This document shows, one piece after another, positions 47,612 to 60,208 of a DNA stretch of 64,000 bases. Within the stretch, counting starts at the first letter, position 1, and each line of letters starts with the position of its first letter. The DNA is taken from contig NC_092568.1 in NCBI RefSeq assembly GCF_037975245.1, positions 250,001 to 314,000 on the forward strand, read 5' to 3'. Source of the stretch: Apostichopus japonicus (Eukaryota; Echinodermata; Holothuroidea; Aspidochirotida; Stichopodidae). A program made the translations under genes and the position numbers. Below the pieces are notes generated by a model that saw only the letters and a list, made by a program, of their open reading frames with translations, ran no database searches and was not told the origin of the DNA.

Positions 47612-50600
47612 CCACATAAAAGCTTTGAAGAAAAACCAACACTTAACCCCCTCCTCACCCCCCCCCCCCCATGTCGAATAGCCTTATCCAAGGTTTTAAT
47701 AAAGAGACATGGAAAGACAAATGACGATGGATTATTACAAGCCAGCCTTTATGTAACATAGCTAACGTACAAACCAAACGGGATTCTTTCCGAGGTAATA
47801 AACTTGTAATAGGATATCTTTCCACAAGGAAGGCGCCTCCCTAATTAGACCGTCTACATGTAGATCCCATTTAAACCTAACCGGGTTAACCGAATGTACA
47901 AGCATGCACTGTACTTTAATAATGCCTAGACAAGCCTAGTACGTACACGACAATTCATGGTCGTGTCAATATGTTATATTCCGTCGTCCGAAGATGGGAT
48001 GGGGGTTGGGAGGGGGATCTTACACGAATAGCTATTGTCTGAACAATTCGAATGCTTGCAATAGAAATCCCTCCCCCCCCCCCTTCCCCTCTATGTTGTT
48101 AGACACCGAAGTCGATGGAACGTTTACATGTATAGATATAGCACATACAATAATAGGTAGGATGCACCTTTGTATGACGTAGAAAGTTGTAAACGTTTGA
48201 TAAAATGTGACGAATGAGATGGAATTAGGCTGTAATCCAGCATTTTGGTGATAAAAATGTTTCACTGTTAACTTTTTTTCTGGAATCGACAGCCATAATA
48301 TTAAACGTTGTACATAGTCTGAACACAAAGTCACGACTCTTGTGGATTTGAGTTATGTAGGCTATACTCACAAAACCTGACACTGAACAGGATTCAAAAA
48401 CGTAGTAAATCAAATTTGATTTACGAATATTGAAAATGGTCGCAAGTAATTTACTCATGGCCTTGGTGACTACTACAGGACATAATAATTAATGTAGGCC
48501 TATATCGTTGTTTTCAACATATGTAGGTCTAATGTATAAGTTTCATTGTTTATCCAGCTCAGTAAATCAAATCAGAGATACCTCATCCACGCTAATGAAA
48601 GATAAATATTATTTGACCATTACTCATGCGAAATTGATTGTATCAAAAGCATATCGCTCCAGCTGTTTTGATAAGCTATTTCTAATCTAACGCGTTAAAA
48701 ATCGTGACGTCATTCAACTAGGGCATCGTTACTTACAATGGTCACTGTAAAGACATAGATGCCCATATTGTGGCATTAACAGATCGAACAATAAAACTTT
48801 GAGTCATAAATTCAAACACGGTCTAGATGACAAAACGAATGATATATGGTTTTAAGTAGCTTGCTTGAGAAGGAAGACAGAGATAAATCACAAGCAAGAT
48901 CGGAAATGACGCCCTGAATTTATGACTCTTTAATAAGCTACTATTATGTTATTTATGCCAATCGAAATGATTGCCGCAGAAGACTATATCTGTGTTAACT
49001 CGCATCATTTGTAAATCAAACAAATTCGAGAATGCTGTTAAAAGCATTTCTTCACATATATTCCCAACGATTTGTGATATGTCCGTTGTGCGTGCCTGTA
49101 TCATTGCCTTTCTGACGATGTAAGGTATGTATCATACTGTTGCATGTAAGAGCGTCAACCAGGTTACCCAGGCCACACCAGCAAAGAGATTGAGAGGGGT
49201 GGGAGAGGGAAACGGAGGTGGACAAAATGCATGTTTTCATTTTCTTTACTATGGAATACGATCATGAGATTTATTTTATTTCTTTATACTATCGGGTTAA
49301 CAGAACCCGGATAAAAACAATTATTAGCAATGTGACTCAGTTTCAACTTAATAGAAGAAACTGGTCAACAAAGAAAGAAAAATGCCGCACGGGGATTGTA
49401 TTTACCAAAGACAAGATAACCTCCACAGAAACGAAAGATCTAGCACTGAAAACGAGAACCTTATGTATGAGTAATACTTCCCCGTGTTAATATTTCACTT
49501 ATAAGTAAGAACCAGCCTCCCCCTCCCCCCCCCCCCGCCCGATTTACCTTCTTGTGCATCCTGGGCCAGATGTAAATTTTTGGGCCCCAACTGGAAGTCA
49601 GACACTTAAGGTAGGTGCGTACATTTCAATTCTGACGCACAGTTAAATACGGGTTTAATCAGTGTTTATGCAATGAGGTACACATATGGGAGGGGGGGGG
49701 GGAGGGGCATATTGACATATGAGGAAACGCACCGATGAGACGAAAAGTGGTCTGAATTAGCAGTATGACGTCAAAGGTTACAGTATGATAGCTGATTGAT
49801 CAAAGTTAAGACATACTTCAGATATTCTATTACAAAAAAATACATTTATTACGAATATTATCAAGCTCAAACAAAGAGCTGGTTTTATGAAGATTTTGAG
49901 ACTTCTTTATTAATTAAAAGGAAACATGAGTAAAGTTGAGATCATATAACCAGTGCAGTTAGATAACAAGAATTCAAACTCTCATAACGGTGCTCTTAAA
50001 CATAGCATTGCACACTACTGCGTAACAATTGTTAAATCATGTGACACGTCACGTGGGATTTGCTGATGAAATCATGGAATGAAAGGTAGTCCACGACAAA
50101 AGTATAAATAACGCATTACGCACAAATGTATAAATATTGATTGTGTTAGACACGATTGAAGACTGAACAATGAGAGACAAGACAAAGTCAAATTTGAAAA
50201 TGCCACTTAGAAATAAGGTCTTTCCTGTTCTTGAAATATAAATTTAGTACCACAATGTCACTTATTTAGAAAATAAAGTTACTAATAATTCTCCAGTGCT
50301 GCTTTGAAAAGGTTTTTTTTTTTTTTAAATTTTAGTTATTCCTGTTCGATTAACACATTTTGAATTTCAGGATAATTTATCCACAGTAAACGCTAGGACT
50401 AGAAACAGCAAACACTGCACAAATCTAGCTACTGGATTTAATTTCTTCTACATTGGCCTTCAGCTGTGTTTTAACTAGCAAGCAGTCGTTTCACGAATAA
50501 CTATTGTCATCTCAAGAACAATGAATCTTTTGTCTTTTAGGCCTCCTTTGGCTTTGAATGACGTCAGCACGGACACTTGAGTTACAATCAGTCTTTTTTA

Positions 50601-50732
50601 CCGATTAACATAACACACGCGTCGAGTGGCTTCTTCAATGAATTTAAAGAGTGGCACTGCTGTAAACAATTTACGGATGGACTTTTGTTGCTTACAAACT
50701 TACTGAATTTGACATGGTCAAACATTTGTTAA

Positions 50733-50783
50733 GGCAGCAACTGTTTACCGTGTGAACATGGCAGCAACTGTTTACCGTGTGAA
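50733..50783 (+). repeat. Tandem duplication of a 24-mer
   Basis: GGCAGCAACTGTTTACCGTG followed by TGAA occurs at 50733 and again at 50760, a 27-bp period, without mismatch. Confidence 0.9.
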
Positions 50784-53700
50784 ATTTGAATGAATGATTG
50801 TAAAAGTTATCGAGTTAAAATGTTAGTGGTTAAAAGTTAAAAAACGTTGTTAAAAATCTTGTTAGTTCTGTCTATATGGCTTATTTGAATAAAAATGCTG
50901 TCACCAATGTTATACATGCTGACACCACAGTTTAATAGCTGCCACCAGCCAGTGAATAAATTTCTTGATGGAGTCCTTTCTCATTTGGGAGGTGTAATTT
51001 TACATCAATTGCACCTAAGGATGAGCAAAGCGATGCTAACAATTCCGATTGCTATATTACATTATAGCATTTCAACCCAATATATAATGCTGCCCCCACT
51101 CCACCCCCCCCCCCCCCACTCAATCAGATCTCACACCTCACCTCATTTGTCAAACATGTTCCATTTCATGTATTAAAGTGTACCTTCAATTTAAGCTTGA
51201 CCGATTCACCTTAGTTTTTTACTCTTCTTTTGATTTCATATTCTAGACACTGACCAAGGGTAAGACCAACGAACCATAGGTATATCAAATCAAAAATAAT
51301 TTCTTTAGGAAATTGGATCAAACCTAAAATATAGCGACAGTAAATAATTGATTCAATTTATCTCTGGATGTAAGTGGAACAGAAGTAAATCTTGTCCTTG
51401 CCATTTATTACATATATATATATTTTATTATTGATGATGGTTATAAATGTCTCAGTCAATTAAAGTAACACGCTGTTTTTAAATAGTTCTTGCATGTCCA
51501 AATGCAGTCAGTTAAATGATAAAGACAACCCCCTCCCATTCATAGTTTATCTGCATAAAAATGTCTGATATTTCATAAAGCACAAATATTATTATTTAAG
51601 CATAATATCGCTAAATTGAAGATGTGTTACTCTTCAACGACAAAAAAAACCCAGAAAAAATGCTCATCTAGAAATAATACAGGGAAACAACTGCAGTTTG
51701 GAATGCTGGGAATCATTGTGAAGGTGGTTTACTCCTATAAGTTAACCTTTTCAACCTGGTATAGATTAGCGCCTGCACCATGGTGTGAAGTTAAATTGAA
51801 GGAGAGTAAAGCGATTAACACATATTGATGGTTTAGTTGGCGTGAATTATATCAGTCTTCTACAGAAAGTGTCAATGCACCTTTGAACTTCTTAGTGTAA
51901 TGGAATACTTGCATAATGGAAAACAGTTTTAATTTCAAACACTGTAAGCGGGTACATTGTTGATGGTATATAACACAGCTTGTGCAACACAGGAGTAGTT
52001 TTGCCAATCTATAATGGTTGCTACATACAATCCAATGAAAACACCCAACCAACCTTTTATATCTGTAACTTCAAACTTTTCTAATCGGTTATCTTTTGAT
52101 ACAATGTTAACGAATGCTGTATGAGGGATGAAATCTTGTGTGTAACCACATAAATAATCCAGAGATGTAGCTTTCTCATTATTTTTCAAATTGTGATGAA
52201 TTTGGGCTGTAAAAAATATATGATGCAGAAGTCTGCAGTCATTTCTCTGGGTTGAATACAGTGGGAAACCTATAAATGTATGCCCGTACCACTCAATTGG
52301 GTGTGTGGGTCATGGACAGGGGATGTGGGGGGTTATCACATGGGGGTAGGCAAAGCAAGATCTGTGCGATGATTTACAAAGGATAAACACATTCATGCTG
52401 TGCAGTAAAATGTTATTGGATAAAAGCTTCAAAGACTCGGTAATTATCTGAGATAAGTGCAGAAGAGTGAATTGTGCTCACTAAAATCCTACAGTGCTGG
52501 AGACGAATAGTGGAAATTTGATGATCAGAACATCAGAACAAAGCCAACTAAAGCTCCCACCCACTGTCCCTCACTGATAATGGATTAATGGATGATTTGT
52601 CAGAAATTAATCTCAATCAACTCCCCCTCAAAAAAAAAAAATGTGTGTAAGCTCTGCTTCTTTAAGATCCGAGGACATCATTATTTTGAGTTAATATTGG
52701 CAGTAAAGACATTACTTACATTAATATGCAGAAGGAGGATTATAAACAAAATACCCTACAGACGTTCAAGTGTATCAAAAAATTATGTATCCCATGAAAG
52801 TGATTTTGCTTTTTAAAAATTACTAAAAATAGCAAATGGTTAAGCATTTCAGATTCTATCACATTTTGCGTAAAACCTTTGAAAAAAAAAAGTGTTCATA
52901 TCTTAGCGCACAGAATGGTGATCACTTCACTGTTAAAGTGTCAAATCAATTTGTTTTTTTTTAGATGGAACAAACATACATCATTTGTGTGGCCTTATCG
53001 AACAGAAACAACAAAAAATTCTTGTTTGTGTAAAATTAGAGTGACACCTCACAACAACAACGTGTGACAATTTTTGGGCCAACTGTTTTTTTTTTAAAAA
53101 AACAAGAAAAGAGAGAAACGAATAAGTCTATAAATGAACGAACAGAAAAGAAAGATTGCATAAAGGTGAGTTAACCTTGAAAAAGACATACAATACATTT
53201 AATAGACAAAGTTAGTGCAAACTTCCCCCAAGAAAAGGACAATTAAAAGCTTGGACCGGACACAGGAATCAAATCAGCCATACGGCAAGCAGACATATCC
53301 CAAGCAATGACATCAACCTCTCACCCAAACAAAGGCTCATTGTTAAAAATGTAACACAGTACACGTACCACAATAGAAAACCAAAAAAATATATATAATT
53401 GTTACCAAAAAAGTAAAGAATAGAAAGATGGTCTCCCAGCTATTAAAACTGTGAAAACAAAAGACAGAAAATATTCATAAAAAGTTAAAAAATCCATCTG
53501 AATAAGTCAAATCTTTCAGGTAGTGACTAGTTACTACTATTATCACAATTTCAACAGGAATGAGTCATTTTACAAAATTAAAAAAAAAAAGAATTTGTGA
53601 GGAATAATGAGTTTAACATGATTCCATATTTAGCCAATAAAAGGAAAGAAAAACACACTTTTCACAGATATTTTGATACGAAAAGAAAAAAGCCAAACGA

Positions 53701-56700
53701 AATGATTTTAATGAGAATCTCTTGATGAACACTTTTCTACATAGTACGTAGTATTGGAGAGAATTTTGAAGACAGTTTGGAGATACATAAATTTATGATT
53801 TCCAAATATTTTCATTTGGTAGATTGCTGTCAATGAAAAAAAAATTCTAACTAAAATGCTCCTTTGTTGAAATTGTAGACCTTCCTACTAATTTGCATAC
53901 AATGTGCTAGTATATTGTTATGCTAATCAATCAACAATCAGAGTACGTCAAAAGGTACCGTAAAACAATTTAAGTACATAAAGATATGATATCCGGAAAT
54001 TGAAAATGTTGTCCATTGGCTGACAGGAACATTGAAAATAAAACCTCTGAATATTTCAATATATTTAAAGAATGTGGACAACTTAAATAAGTCATTTTCA
54101 TACAGATATCATGAACTTTGAACCAAACTTTCATCAAATTTATTGCTGCATTTTCAGTTTACCGAGAACTAGACGACAAATTCAAGGAAAGGTAAAACTG
54201 AGTAACCGAGACAGCTTCTTTTTTTTGGGGCCTTCATCAAATGAACAAACACTATGAAATCATCATACAAAACCATTCAAAACACTCCCAACTTTTTCTG
54301 CACTAAAAATCTTTACCACATTTTGCATTAGTAATATCCAGAATGAAAATTTCAAAAAGGTTTCAATTTAATAAATTTAATTTATAGTTTTAATTTTTTT
54401 TTTTTAAATGAAACTTGACCGAGTCAAGCTAAAAAAAAAAATCCATTGACAAGGGATATTTGGTATGAACTGGTATAAAAAGTTTTTTTTTAAATTTATT
54501 TATTTATTTTTATGTATTTTATTTTATTTTCCAACAAAAATAACAGCCTAAACCTAATAATATAAAAAGATGGACCTCTTACGGCAGACAGATAACCTCT
54601 TCCGAATCCCCATTGCATCTAAATACGGTAATAAACAAAACCAGCCTCGCTAAAAAGAAAATGAAGTATCGCAGACCGAACGGTCTATTTGCTTTATATT
54701 CCCCCCCCCCCCTTTTTCAGCAGATTGTAGACAATATTTTAAAGGATTTTGATAAACAATTGATTAACAATGAATCTGGTGACTGTGCTGGGGAATGTGT
54801 ATTTCATGTTGCCATAGTGACCTCTCATCATCAGGTTGAGCGTAGGTCATTGCAATCATTTCCTCAAAAGCAAACATGTTTTCTGCTTTTTGCTATTAAA
54901 GGGGGGGGGTGGGAAGGGTGGGGAACCTGTGATTAGTTCTGACTGGTGTTTTAATAGTAGGTTATTATTAAAGCAAATATGTAGAAAGTTTCTTTGCGAT
55001 TGGGCTCAGAATAAATTATTGTGGACAGAAAAGACAGTAAACTTGGGAAGAACTACAAAACTTTAAGCTAAAGAAAATCTCAAGAGAACACAAAAGTCTA
55101 AGAGATGTCTGCTAAGTTAACACGATTGTCAAGAATTGGTAATCACCTACAGTGCAAATCTCCTATGGACCATCTATGCCCTAAGTTTGTTTGAATAAGA
55201 TAAAATATCAATTCTGTAATTACTTAATTATTAATCATTTGTTTAAAATAAACAATTCCAGTTTCTTCAAAGCAAATCCCATTAATTTTTTTCAATGATT
55301 GGTCATGAACGATGTGAAAACACAGCTGCAAATCGCAAGTGGTTTTTTCTACTGTTGCACCTGGATGTCAACTGATAATGTCACAAAGTTGGTGGGCTGT
55401 GTCGGGCCACTACTTCAATTCATACAAGAAATGCATCATAGACTACTTGGAACTAATGCAATTCATTTGAAACAATTTTCAATTATTAATAACATTTGTC
55501 CGTTTCGTGTATACCCTCTGTTAAAAAGCAACAGTTAAAAAGAAATTGACATTATGACTAATATTCCAACCATGCCTGCTGTTTTCCCTGGTCTCAACTA
55601 GTATGGCACACTGGCAATATCATCAGCCTATCTACTGTAAACAATTAGACGTCTGCATCACATGCCAGTGCTTCCTTTAAAGTTAATGTTTCATTCAATT
55701 CCAAATTTAAATCACTATGATTTGGCTTCCCATTATTCAAGAATCAGTCCAAAGGTTACTGTAGTAAACATTGCACTGTAAAGCCCAAGAGTATTGCATA
55801 TATTGGAGACCACTCTTCCTTTAAAAAAAATAAATACAAAATAATTCAAAAGAAAGTTGGGTATCCAGAGTAATATAGTATAGGTTAGCCTAACTTCATA
55901 TAGAACAATTAAACCTGCATTGTTACCAGAAGGGGAATTTGAATGGGGAGGGGGGGAGGGGATGGGGGTGAGACCACAGAGGGAGATACTACCTTATTCT
56001 GATCCTTCCCATTTGGAAAAGATGCTTCATCCTGCAAAGAAGGGGGTACCTTTGTGTCTTTGTATTGACAGGCCTTCAGCAAATAAATGGATGGTAATTG
56101 AATAAACTTTTCAAGTAAGCAGTCATCAATAGCTTCCTCTGCTATTAAAGTTAGAAGAGACTTTTCACTTACCTATCACAACCACCACAACCCCTCCCCC
56201 CCCCCTCCCCTCCTCCCAAACTCTCCCACTTCCTTCCTAATACTGTACTATTTTCCTAAAAAATTTCAATAAAGTAGAAAAGTCGTAAACTTTTGATGCC
56301 TCACTTAAAGTAGTTCAGACCACAGTACAAAAGTCAGTGAAAATAAAAATAAAAAACCTACCAAAAACAAACCCCATCAAAGAGAAGTGCAAACCAGGGA
56401 TGATTTTAAAATAAAAAGAGATATGCTACAGTACCTACATTTACAGGTAAAATGATGAAATGGAAGGGTGGGGGAAAAGTATTAATATTAAATATTTTAA
56501 AAGTTACAACAGGTGAAAGCCAACTAACATTTGAGTTACTTTTAAAAATTGTTGAGTTAAAAATTGCCAAAAAACATTTTCGTTTTCCAAATTTTCGATG
56601 GTGATTTCAAGACAGGTAGGCAATTTGAGTTTGAAGAAGACTAGAGAAAAAAATAAGAAAAAACAAAGAAAACTTCTATCAAATTTGATCCACACGCCTT

Positions 56701-56900
56701 TGAAAATAGGAAAAGCCTGCACACATCATGGTCATACTAAACCTACTTACTGTACAACTATCAACATTCTCAAAATACTCAAATGTCTTTTTGACTCCAG
56801 GGGCCTTTATGGCATACATTAGCACTGCCACTTGATATACACAACACTATCTGCATAATTAAATGCAAAAATTAAGTCCATATAACATCACTGGCCACAT

Positions 56901-56906
56901 TTTATT
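56901..56906 (-). terminator. Candidate polyadenylation signal, K2P channel
   Basis: TTTATT on the + strand is AATAAA on the coding strand, about 100 bp past the K2P stop. Other copies lie further on; the real 3' end is unknown and may be distant. Confidence 0.3.
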
Positions 56907-57004
56907 AAATATTGTTTCCCCCAAGCACTCATACTCACACACTCTTTGCTAATACCCTACGGGGATTTGATCCCACCTCTTTAAAGTCCCGAGCTACTCT
57001 CCTG

Positions 57005-57426
57005 TCAGACTTCAGCGGGTGCTATACCGTTCCCATCTTTATCTAGACTATCTGGCATTTTCACGTGATCTTTCCCGTTTAACTCTTTCTCGTTGCCAGT
57101 TACCTTTTCTCCGGCATCCAGCGGCGTCTCCTCCACGTTACCGTCCCGGTCCTCCTCTTCCACTCTGTCTTCGTCGCCGTGGTAACCCGCTTCCACGCCC
57201 TTGATCCCCTTCTTGTCTGACGAACCTAGCCGGGTGAGTTGTTTCCCCGTGAGGTTTTTCAGCTGCTTTAGCCGTTGTTTCTGTTCCTCGCGTAGTTTGC
57301 CGGCGTAGTCCGTCATGAGATCCGAGAGCAGACTGATTATCAGAGCTAAGAAACTCATCCCGACTATGATCCAAACATAACACGCCCACTTGTAGAACTC
57401 GGTGTAACCTTTGTCCGAGCGTTGCC
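57005..57426 (-). CDS. K2P terminal coding exon: M4 and cytosolic tail
   Basis: Acceptor CTCCCTACAG; 422 bp to TGA at 57005-57007. Starts GQRSDKGYTEFYKWACYVW. M4 spans roughly residues 15-36 of the exon. The tail starts basic (KLREEQKQRLKQLKNLTGK) and then becomes acidic (DEDRVEEEDRDGNVEE), with no cysteine and little hydrophobic content. A post-M4 stretch rich in Glu/Lys/Arg is where TREK-type channels sense pH and lipids; the same role here is only inferred. Confidence 0.93.
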
Positions 57427-60208
57427 CTGTAGGGAGCAAGTACGAGAGGATATGAGCTACAAGTTTGCTTAGAGTTAGTACTGTACCTTGGCAAATATAC
57501 ATTCACAAATATACATTCCTGGCTCCCGCTCCCTCAACCCCCCCCTCCCCTTTGACTTGTTCTTTCCACCCCTTTCCCACAGGAACAACAGACCAGCAAA
57601 CCAAACGGGGTAGTGATTCCTTGCCACATTTCATACAAGTTCCGTGTTTACAAAGTTTTCAGACTCAAATGAGCTTCGACTTCTACAAACCCAGAGTGCC
57701 AGTTGGCTTAGTAAATTCTTGCCATGTATGTATTTTGCATTAGAAATTAAAACAGAAAGTTCAGAAACCAAGGTTTTCAGGCGTTGACCATTACTGACTG
57801 ACTTCAAGTAATCAGCAAAGTTCTTACACATTGACAATATGAAGAGAACAACAAAGTGAAAGGAAAGTATTTCAAATCCCAGTGGCACTATGACATCAAA
57901 GATTTAGGTAAATGAAAGCTGCCCCCAAAATACAACCTTTTCAACTAGGATAGGGTATCGCCCAAAAAGGGTTGTTTGGGGGGGGGGGTCGTTCTTCACT
58001 TCTGTCTGTATATAAATTGTACCAATGATGGCTGGATTTGTATCTCCTTTAAGATGCAAGTACCTCTCTCCATGCCTCTTCCCTGTCTGGAAAACATTAC
58101 AATTTTAATGGTTTCCCTTGTCATTCCCTCAATTCTCATTATTCCCCTCTAAAACTAAGAGTACGACAAATGTCTCTCTGAGACAAACAGTTTCTATATT
58201 CATTTTTTATTTTTGCGCCTTAGGATACATAACATTATACTCTGCATTTTTTATCCAATGAAGTCAAGTACTAACGATCTTCCCAAGTAGAAACGATAGT
58301 TGCAATAAACAGAAAGAAAACAAAAGTATCGTGAAAAAATGGGCGATTTTCAACGATGAGTCCATAACGACACAGACAGTAAAGTCAATATTCCTAAATG
58401 AAATTTGCATATCTTAGACTTGCACACAGCTGTTTCGAATAAAGACCCAACGTAAAACCAACATGAGATTCACCCCGGCAGACATTTCCTAATGTTTAAG
58501 CTAGCCTGGGCATTATATCTTACAGACAATTTAAAGACAATATTACTGCTTTGGAATTAATAAACAAAACATATCACAGCAAAATATGAGTTGTTTTTAA
58601 TTTGAGGAATGGGGATCCACTCTGACACCTGCAAACTGCATTAAACTCCATACTATTGCTGGTATTCTCATATTTGTTTAACTGTAAATAAACTAATTTG
58701 ACCATGAAGTGAACTGTAATGAAGAAATATCTTCGTTTAATTTGCAAATATGGTTATAACATCCAACCAGACGACTTAAAGGTATGTCAAAGGACGAGAT
58801 GTATAAATACAGAGCTGGCGAATAACTCACAGCTTCAAAGATATATATATATATTACAGTTTGTTTAAATTCACTTAATAAGTTGGATGAGTGTATTGTG
58901 TGCAATGTCCTCTTTGCATCAGTGCAACATAATGACAAACAAAGAGTTTAATGTTGTCCATCAATAGTGTGTTTGATATATTTTGTTAAGATTTGGATCT
59001 CCTTTAATGTCTCTTGGAGTGTTGTACAAGTATATACTTACAAAATATGAACCGTCTAAACTGGAGTTCTCATTTGCATTTTTCTGAATTACAACACACA
59101 TCAGGTTTTACTATACAGGCTTGTTGAGAGCAGCTCGATCCTAATTGCTAATTTACAAGCAGTAGTACAGAGGTTACGCTAGCAACAGAAAATCTTGCCA
59201 TGTCTTAGACTGTTAACCGACTTATCTTGTGTTTTCTTGCAGAAAATTGTCTGTGCCTTATTTTCTTTTGCCTTCTGGCAAATGGCAAAATCAGAGAATG
59301 GTTTTATATCCAGTATCTCATTGCAAAAATACTATGCAATAAGGGGCGATTTGCTAAGCAAGTATTAAGATGTATATAGAAAGTTTTTTTTTTAAAAACA
59401 GGAAACAAAGCATATAATAAGAGACAAAATCCAGAGCAATTAAAACTGCTACAAAAATAATTTGAACACTTAATTATTCCCTGAAAATCCAGTGGCTTTT
59501 TGACCAGGTAATAGCACAATATTTTGAGGCCTGCTGCTCATTTGCGAATACGTCATTTGCGAACACAAAGAGGCATCTCCTACCACCCCTCTCACATACT
59601 TTTACACACGCTAGACTATGGATTCAATTATTATCGTGGATAGACCCAATAATTCTTTAGAAAGAAAGTAAGCACAATTTACACGTAGTCTAAAATGTCT
59701 ACTGCTTGCGTATCATTTCCGAAACGATCGACACCTTCCCATCAAACTATAAAATCCTTGTGTGTTGATGGTCTGCAAAATTGTTGTCATAAAAATTGGT
59801 CAAACATCACTTATAATATTGGCTTTTAGACCACAGGACGATCACTAAAGTAAAGGTTGCTCTTACCGATCACGTAATCTCCGAAGCCGATCGTAGTTAA
59901 CGTTATAAAGCAAAAGTACCACGATTCACTGATCTTCCATCCTTCCACATGCATGAATATAATGGAGGGTATTGTAATGAAGAAGATGGCTCCAATTACC
60001 AAGAGAATCGATATGTAGGTCAGACGGAGGAGGGTAGGGTAGCCGCACGTCACCCTGTCGTAGAACATGGCCTCTAGTTTCTTGGCTAGAATGCCCAGCT
60101 TTTCACCGATTCCCGTCAGGAGGAAACCGCACAGCGGGATGCCGATGAGAGCGTAGATGATGCAGAAATTGCGACCCATCTGCGTCGACGGTGCATTGTT
60201 TCCAAAAC
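57005..60208 (-). CDS. Two-pore-domain K+ channel (TREK/TALK-like), 3' two coding exons
   Basis: K2P channels form dimers in the plasma membrane and conduct background K+; each subunit has M1-P1-M2-M3-P2-M4. Seen: exons 60208-59867 and 57426-57005 on the - strand join in frame (phase 1) into about 253 residues and a TGA. Order: end of P1 filter (GFGN NAPSTQ), M2 (FCIIYALIGIPLCGFLL), linker, M3 (LTYISILLVIGAIFFITIP), P2 helix and filter (TLTTIGFGDYV), M4 (YVWIIVGMSFLALIISLL), then a charged tail of about 105 residues. IPLCGFLLTGIGEKLG recalls TREK/TRAAK; FMHVEGW and FITLTTIGFGDYV recall TALK, so the subfamily stays open. N-terminus, M1 and the cap are missing and not found up to 64000. It converges with the TANGO1-like gene. 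Confidence 0.93.
57427..59866 (-). other. Intron of the K2P channel gene
   Basis: 2.4 kb, no coding signal. C-rich tract at 57536-57550, G9 at 57980, (TA)n near 58842, otherwise AT-rich unique-looking sequence. Confidence 0.8.
59867..60208 (-). CDS. K2P exon: P1 filter end, M2, M3, P2
   Basis: Acceptor CTCCCGACAG, donor GTAAGA on the - strand; 342 bp. It begins inside the first-filter glycine codon, then FGNNAPSTQMGRNFCIIYAL. It ends inside the glycine after GFGDYVI. Splitting the GYG/GFG filter codon between exons is common in K2P genes, which fits. Confidence 0.93.

Larger units (their letters stand above)
36979..57004. other. Gene-free sequence up to the K2P channel gene
   Basis: No coding sequence supported. 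Contents: GTCCC-rich segment (38545-38665), (CA)n at 40430, 14-bp repeat (42710-42760), G/C runs (41247, 42301, 43395, 43448, 44843, 47658, 48073, 49527, 49690, 51104, 54702, 54900), third GAGTAC repeat (46195-46450), long palindrome (47570-47611), duplicated 24-mer (50733-50783), and A/T-rich simple sequence at 53-55 kb. The right part probably includes the 3' untranslated region of the K2P gene. Confidence 0.7.

Noticed and set aside
54613-54936. 107-codon frame through a C10 run
   Set aside because: Depends on homopolymers, no similarity, and overlaps another random frame.
56941-57000. tRNA-like segment (GGGATTTGATCCCACC .. CCCGAGCTAC) near the K2P stop
   Set aside because: B-box-like and A-box-like words are present on the - strand but no acceptor stem or anticodon arm can be drawn; at best a worn SINE head.
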